64,000 nucleotides of DNA from Colwellia sp. PAMC 21821 (GTDB taxonomy: Bacteria > Pseudomonadota > Gammaproteobacteria > Enterobacterales > Alteromonadaceae). Below are positions 61,023 through 64,000 of this stretch, piece after piece. A program made the position numbers and the translations under genes. The stretch's first letter is position 1, and every line of letters begins with the position of its first letter. The stretch covers positions 1,364,001 through 1,428,000 of the forward strand of contig NZ_CP014943.1 in NCBI RefSeq assembly GCF_002077175.1. The letters are read 5' to 3'. The notes beneath the pieces are model-generated. The model had not been told where the DNA came from and did not search any database. It worked only from the letters and a program-made list of their open reading frames with translations.

Positions 61023-62105
61023 TTACCTTAACTTCAGAGTGGCTAAGCCAATCAACACTAACACTAAAGAAATTATCCAAAAGCGAACGATCACTCTTGG
61101 CTCCGGCCAACCTTTTAACTCATAATGATGATGAATGGGCGCCATACGAAATATACGTTGACCACGTAACTTGTATGAACCTACCTGTAAAATTACCGAC
61201 AGTGTTTCTATAACGAACACACCGCCCATAATAAATAACACTAACTCTTGTCTAACCAATACGGCGATAACACCTAATGCAGCACCTAAGGCAAGCGAGC
61301 CAACATCGCCCATAAAAACTTGTGCAGGGTAAGTGTTAAACCACAAAAATCCTAAACCAGCACCAACAATAGCGGTACAAACAACCACGAGTTCACTGGC
61401 TAAAGCTATGTGGGGGATATGTAAATATTCAGAAAAATTAGCATGCCCTGTCATGTAAGCAAAAACGGCAAATGCCCCCGCCACCATAATGGTCGGCACA
61501 ATGGCAAGACCATCAAGACCATCGGTTAAGTTAACCGCATTACTGGTACCCACAATGACGAAATACACTAAACCGATATAAAGTAAACCTAACTGCGGTA
61601 ATACATTCTTAACAAACGGAATCAGTAACGTGGTTTCTTCAGGGCTTTGCGCAAATTGATATAAAAATATCGCCGTTGCTAAACCAATCACGGTCTGCCA
61701 AAAGTACTTCCAACGGGCAATTAAGCCATTTGAGTCTTTGCGAATAACTTTACGGTAATCATCAACAAAACCAATTAAGCCAAAGCTAACGAGTACAAAT
61801 AGCACGACCCAAACATAGGTGTTTGTTAAGTCAGCCCACAATAAAACACTGACGACGATAGCGGCTAATATTAATAGCCCGCCCATGGTTGGCGTACCTG
61901 ATTTAACTAAGTGACTTTCTGGGCCATCGTCACGAACCGTTTGACCTATTTGCATATTTTGCAAAGCACGGATCAATTTAGGGCCAAAATATAACGATAT
62001 AATCAACGCGGTCAGCGTTGATATAATGGCTCGAAATGTTAAATAAGAAAAAACATTGAAAAATGAATAAAACTGGGTGAGATACTCACCTAACCAAAGT
62101 AACAT
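61023..62105 (-). CDS. mraY: Phospho-MurNAc-pentapeptide transferase MraY
   Basis: The 360-residue membrane enzyme makes lipid I. The catalytic Asp regions DDYRK and [10 protein letters not shown], and [10 protein letters not shown], are present. About ten transmembrane helices are predicted. Its start shares one base with the murF stop. Confidence 0.98.
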   Translation of the reverse strand: MLLWLGEYLTQFYSFFNVFSYLTFRAIISTLTALIISLYFGPKLIRALQNMQIGQTVRDDGPESHLVKSGTPTMGGLLILAAIVVSVLLWADLTNTYVWVVLFVLVSFGLIGFVDDYRKVIRKDSNGLIARWKYFWQTVIGLATAIFLYQFAQSPEETTLLIPFVKNVLPQLGLLYIGLVYFVIVGTSNAVNLTDGLDGLAIVPTIMVAGAFAVFAYMTGHANFSEYLHIPHIALASELVVVCTAIVGAGLGFLWFNTYPAQVFMGDVGSLALGAALGVIAVLVRQELVLFIMGGVFVIETLSVILQVGSYKLRGQRIFRMAPIHHHYELKGWPEPRVIVRFWIISLVLVLIGLATLKLR

Positions 62106-63505
62106 TATGCCTGCTCCTGCATAGTCTGACTGTTATGCCATTGAATAATATCAGCCACTACGTATTCCATATGAGCACTGCGCGAACCTTTAACCAAAAT
62201 AGTCACTTGCTGTTCTTCACCTTGAAGTAACTGCTGTAATCGTGACAATAATTTTTCTTTACTACTAAAATGTTGAGCCTGTGCCTCTTGTCCTTGATAA
62301 AAGGCATCAGAGGCATGTTGACTTAATACGCCTAAGGTCAACAAATCGTCAATATGCTTATTTTTCGCATGTTCGCCAACTTCTTGGTGATAACGACGTG
62401 CTTCTTCGCCTAACTCGCCCATATCGCCCAAAATAAGCACTCGACGACCTGAATAACTCGCCAATAAGTCTGATGCGGCATTGATTGATTCGACGTTAGC
62501 GTTATAGGTATCGTCGATTAATTTAGTCTTGCTATCGAGTTGATGTAAATTCAATCGCCCTTTAACTTCAGCCATTTCAGCTAAACCCAAACGAATATCG
62601 TCCAAACTAGCACCAAACTCTACTGCGATAGTCGCGGCAGCAACGGCATTGCAGACGTTGTGATGCCCTGGCACGGTCAGTGCAATTTCAACACTGCCCA
62701 TAGGGGTCATTAATGTAAAATTTGCACAACCATTGCTATCTAAAACTTCTTGATGACTGTAAAAATCAGCGCTGTCTTTACATGAAAATCGCAGCACTTT
62801 TTTATCTGTTAAGCGCCATTGCCATTTGTCAGCCCACTGAGTGTCTTGATTATAAATAGCAACGCCACCAGCGTTTAAGCCAGAAAAAATTTCACCTTTC
62901 GCGCGTGCTACGCCACATAAGTCACCAAAACCTTCTAAGTGAGCTGCGGCGATATTATTAATAATGGCAACATCGGGCTTAACCAGTGCTGAGGTATAAG
63001 CGATTTCACCAATATGATTAGCACCTAATTCCACCACGGCAAAGTCATGCTGCTCTTCTAATCGTAATAGCGTCAGTGGCACACCAATATCGTTATTAAA
63101 GTTACCTTTGGTAGCGAGTACATTGCCTAAGCGATTTAAAATCGCCGCGACCATCTCTTTTACCGTGGTTTTACCACTGCTACCGGTAATCGCTACCGTT
63201 TTAGGCGCCACTTTGGCTTTTACATAAGCACCAATTTCGCCTAATGCCTTATGTGTATCTTCGACGACGATTTGCGCAATATTGAGGTTTTCTTGTGCTT
63301 TTTGGACAATAACCGCGCTACAACCCAGCTCACTGGCTTGCGTTAAGAATTTATGACCATCAAAATTTGGCCCTTGCAATGCTAAGAAAACATCACCAGC
63401 CTTTAAGGCACGACTATCGGTGCTTATCGCTTTTATGGTTGAGCTCTCACCTAACAGTTGGCCATTAATAGCTGTTGATAATTCAGTTAAGGTTAACGAG
63501 ATCAT
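62105..63505 (-). CDS. murF: UDP-MurNAc-tripeptide D-alanyl-D-alanine ligase MurF
   Basis: The 466-residue ligase adds D-Ala-D-Ala. ATP-binding [11 protein letters not shown], the [11 protein letters not shown] segment, and [11 protein letters not shown] identify it. Its start overlaps the murE stop by four bases. Confidence 0.97.
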   Translation of the reverse strand: MISLTLTELSTAINGQLLGESSTIKAISTDSRALKAGDVFLALQGPNFDGHKFLTQASELGCSAVIVQKAQENLNIAQIVVEDTHKALGEIGAYVKAKVAPKTVAITGSSGKTTVKEMVAAILNRLGNVLATKGNFNNDIGVPLTLLRLEEQHDFAVVELGANHIGEIAYTSALVKPDVAIINNIAAAHLEGFGDLCGVARAKGEIFSGLNAGGVAIYNQDTQWADKWQWRLTDKKVLRFSCKDSADFYSHQEVLDSNGCANFTLMTPMGSVEIALTVPGHHNVCNAVAAATIAVEFGASLDDIRLGLAEMAEVKGRLNLHQLDSKTKLIDDTYNANVESINAASDLLASYSGRRVLILGDMGELGEEARRYHQEVGEHAKNKHIDDLLTLGVLSQHASDAFYQGQEAQAQHFSSKEKLLSRLQQLLQGEEQQVTILVKGSRSAHMEYVVADIIQWHNSQTMQEQA

Positions 63506-64000
63506 GCCGTTACCTCTTTTTCTGCAGAATAAAATGCTTTGACTACTGCGCGTTCATCATAATGACGCTTTTCATTGCCAAAAATAATGTAGTCTTCGTG
63601 GCCTTTTCCGGCACAAAGCACGACATCATCGGCAGCTGCTTGTGTTAATGCTGATAAAATGGCGGTTTCTCTATCTAATATTTTTTCAAAATTTGTTGTT
63701 TTTCCTAAGCCTGCAATAATATCTGCGGCTATGGCTTCCGGGTCTTCGCTGCGAGGATTGTCGTTGGTAACGATCAGACGATCCGCTTTACTTTCAGCCA
63801 CTTTCGCCATTAATGCTCGCTTACCAACATCTCTGTCGCCACCGCAGCCAAATACTAGCCATAATTTGCCATGGCAATGCAATCGGCAAGCATCTAATGC
63901 GCTAGCCAATGCATCGGGGTATGGGCGTAATCAACTACAGCCGTAGGTTTACCTGCTGACGAAAATGCTTCCATCCGACCAATAATGGGCACAAGTTGCG
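63502..64000 (-). CDS. murE: UDP-MurNAc-L-alanyl-D-glutamate-2,6-diaminopimelate ligase MurE, 3' part, with an apparent frameshift
   Basis: Only the C-terminal third is in the window. Reading from the edge, one frame gives [17 protein letters not shown] and VVDYAHTP. The continuation [19 protein letters not shown] and the rest to the stop lie in a frame shifted by one base. The break is at the GGGG run at 63916-63919, where one base is missing. The C-terminal domain has [10 protein letters not shown], the diaminopimelate-type signature, and GKGHEDY. MurE is essential, so the shift is most likely a sequence or assembly error. The 5' part lies beyond the window. Confidence 0.85.

Noticed and set aside
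63890..64000. Programmed frameshifting in murE
   Set aside because: There is no slippery heptamer with a downstream structure, and no precedent. A base-calling error at a G run is simpler.

Overview
The window is an AT-rich gammaproteobacterial chromosome segment, most likely from Colwellia or a close relative in the Colwelliaceae (Alteromonadales). The evidence is the protein family content, the Escherichia-like gene order at several core loci, and many short lineage-type repeats between genes. I see no prophage, CRISPR array, rRNA or tRNA.

Layout. Positions 1-9.1 kb hold a lipoprotein hydrolase, an OmpR-type response regulator, a long acyl-CoA dehydrogenase, a transglutaminase-like secreted protein and a large hybrid sensor kinase. 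Positions 9.2-17.6 kb hold a PIN-PhoH ATPase, rapA, rluA, a DUF3530 protein, a YCF48-like secreted protein and yacL. Positions 17.6-20.6 kb are a disturbed segment: two poorly characterised envelope genes, a REP-like repeat, a small inverted-repeat element and a decayed fragment of an aconitase B gene. Positions 20.6-33.4 kb carry an intact but divergent acnB, a lipoprotein, an S9 peptidase and the pyruvate dehydrogenase cluster pdhR-aceE-aceF-lpd. Positions 33.4-44.7 kb carry a repeat array, ampE, ampD, an aspartyl protease gene abutting nadC, pilA-pilB-pilC-pilD, coaE, zapD and yacG. Positions 44.8-50.4 kb carry mutT, an array of 15 REP-like arms, secA, an M23 peptidase and dciA. From 50.5 kb to the end lies the division and cell wall (dcw) cluster on the minus strand: lpxC-ftsZ-ftsA-ftsQ-ddlB-murC-murG-ftsW-murD-mraY-murF-murE, cut by the window edge.

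How the genes work together. Pyruvate dehydrogenase and aconitase B feed the TCA cycle, and a PdhR-type operator lies upstream of pdhR. The dcw block makes lipid II precursors (MurC-F, MraY, MurG), flips or polymerises them (FtsW) and builds the division ring (FtsQ, FtsA, FtsZ, with ZapD elsewhere). AmpD and AmpE belong to cell wall recycling. PilA-D form a type IV pilus core.

Most notable observation. The acnB locus looks like a gene replacement. Between lpd and yacL, where Escherichia keeps acnB, there is a frameshifted minus-strand fragment of a canonical AcnB interrupted by a small mobile element. Right beside it, on the plus strand, is an intact AcnB of a longer and different type that resembles the Bacteroidota form. 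Other points are the REP array, a dispersed AAGCTGTCAG repeat family, and an apparent frameshift in the essential gene murE that may be a sequence error.
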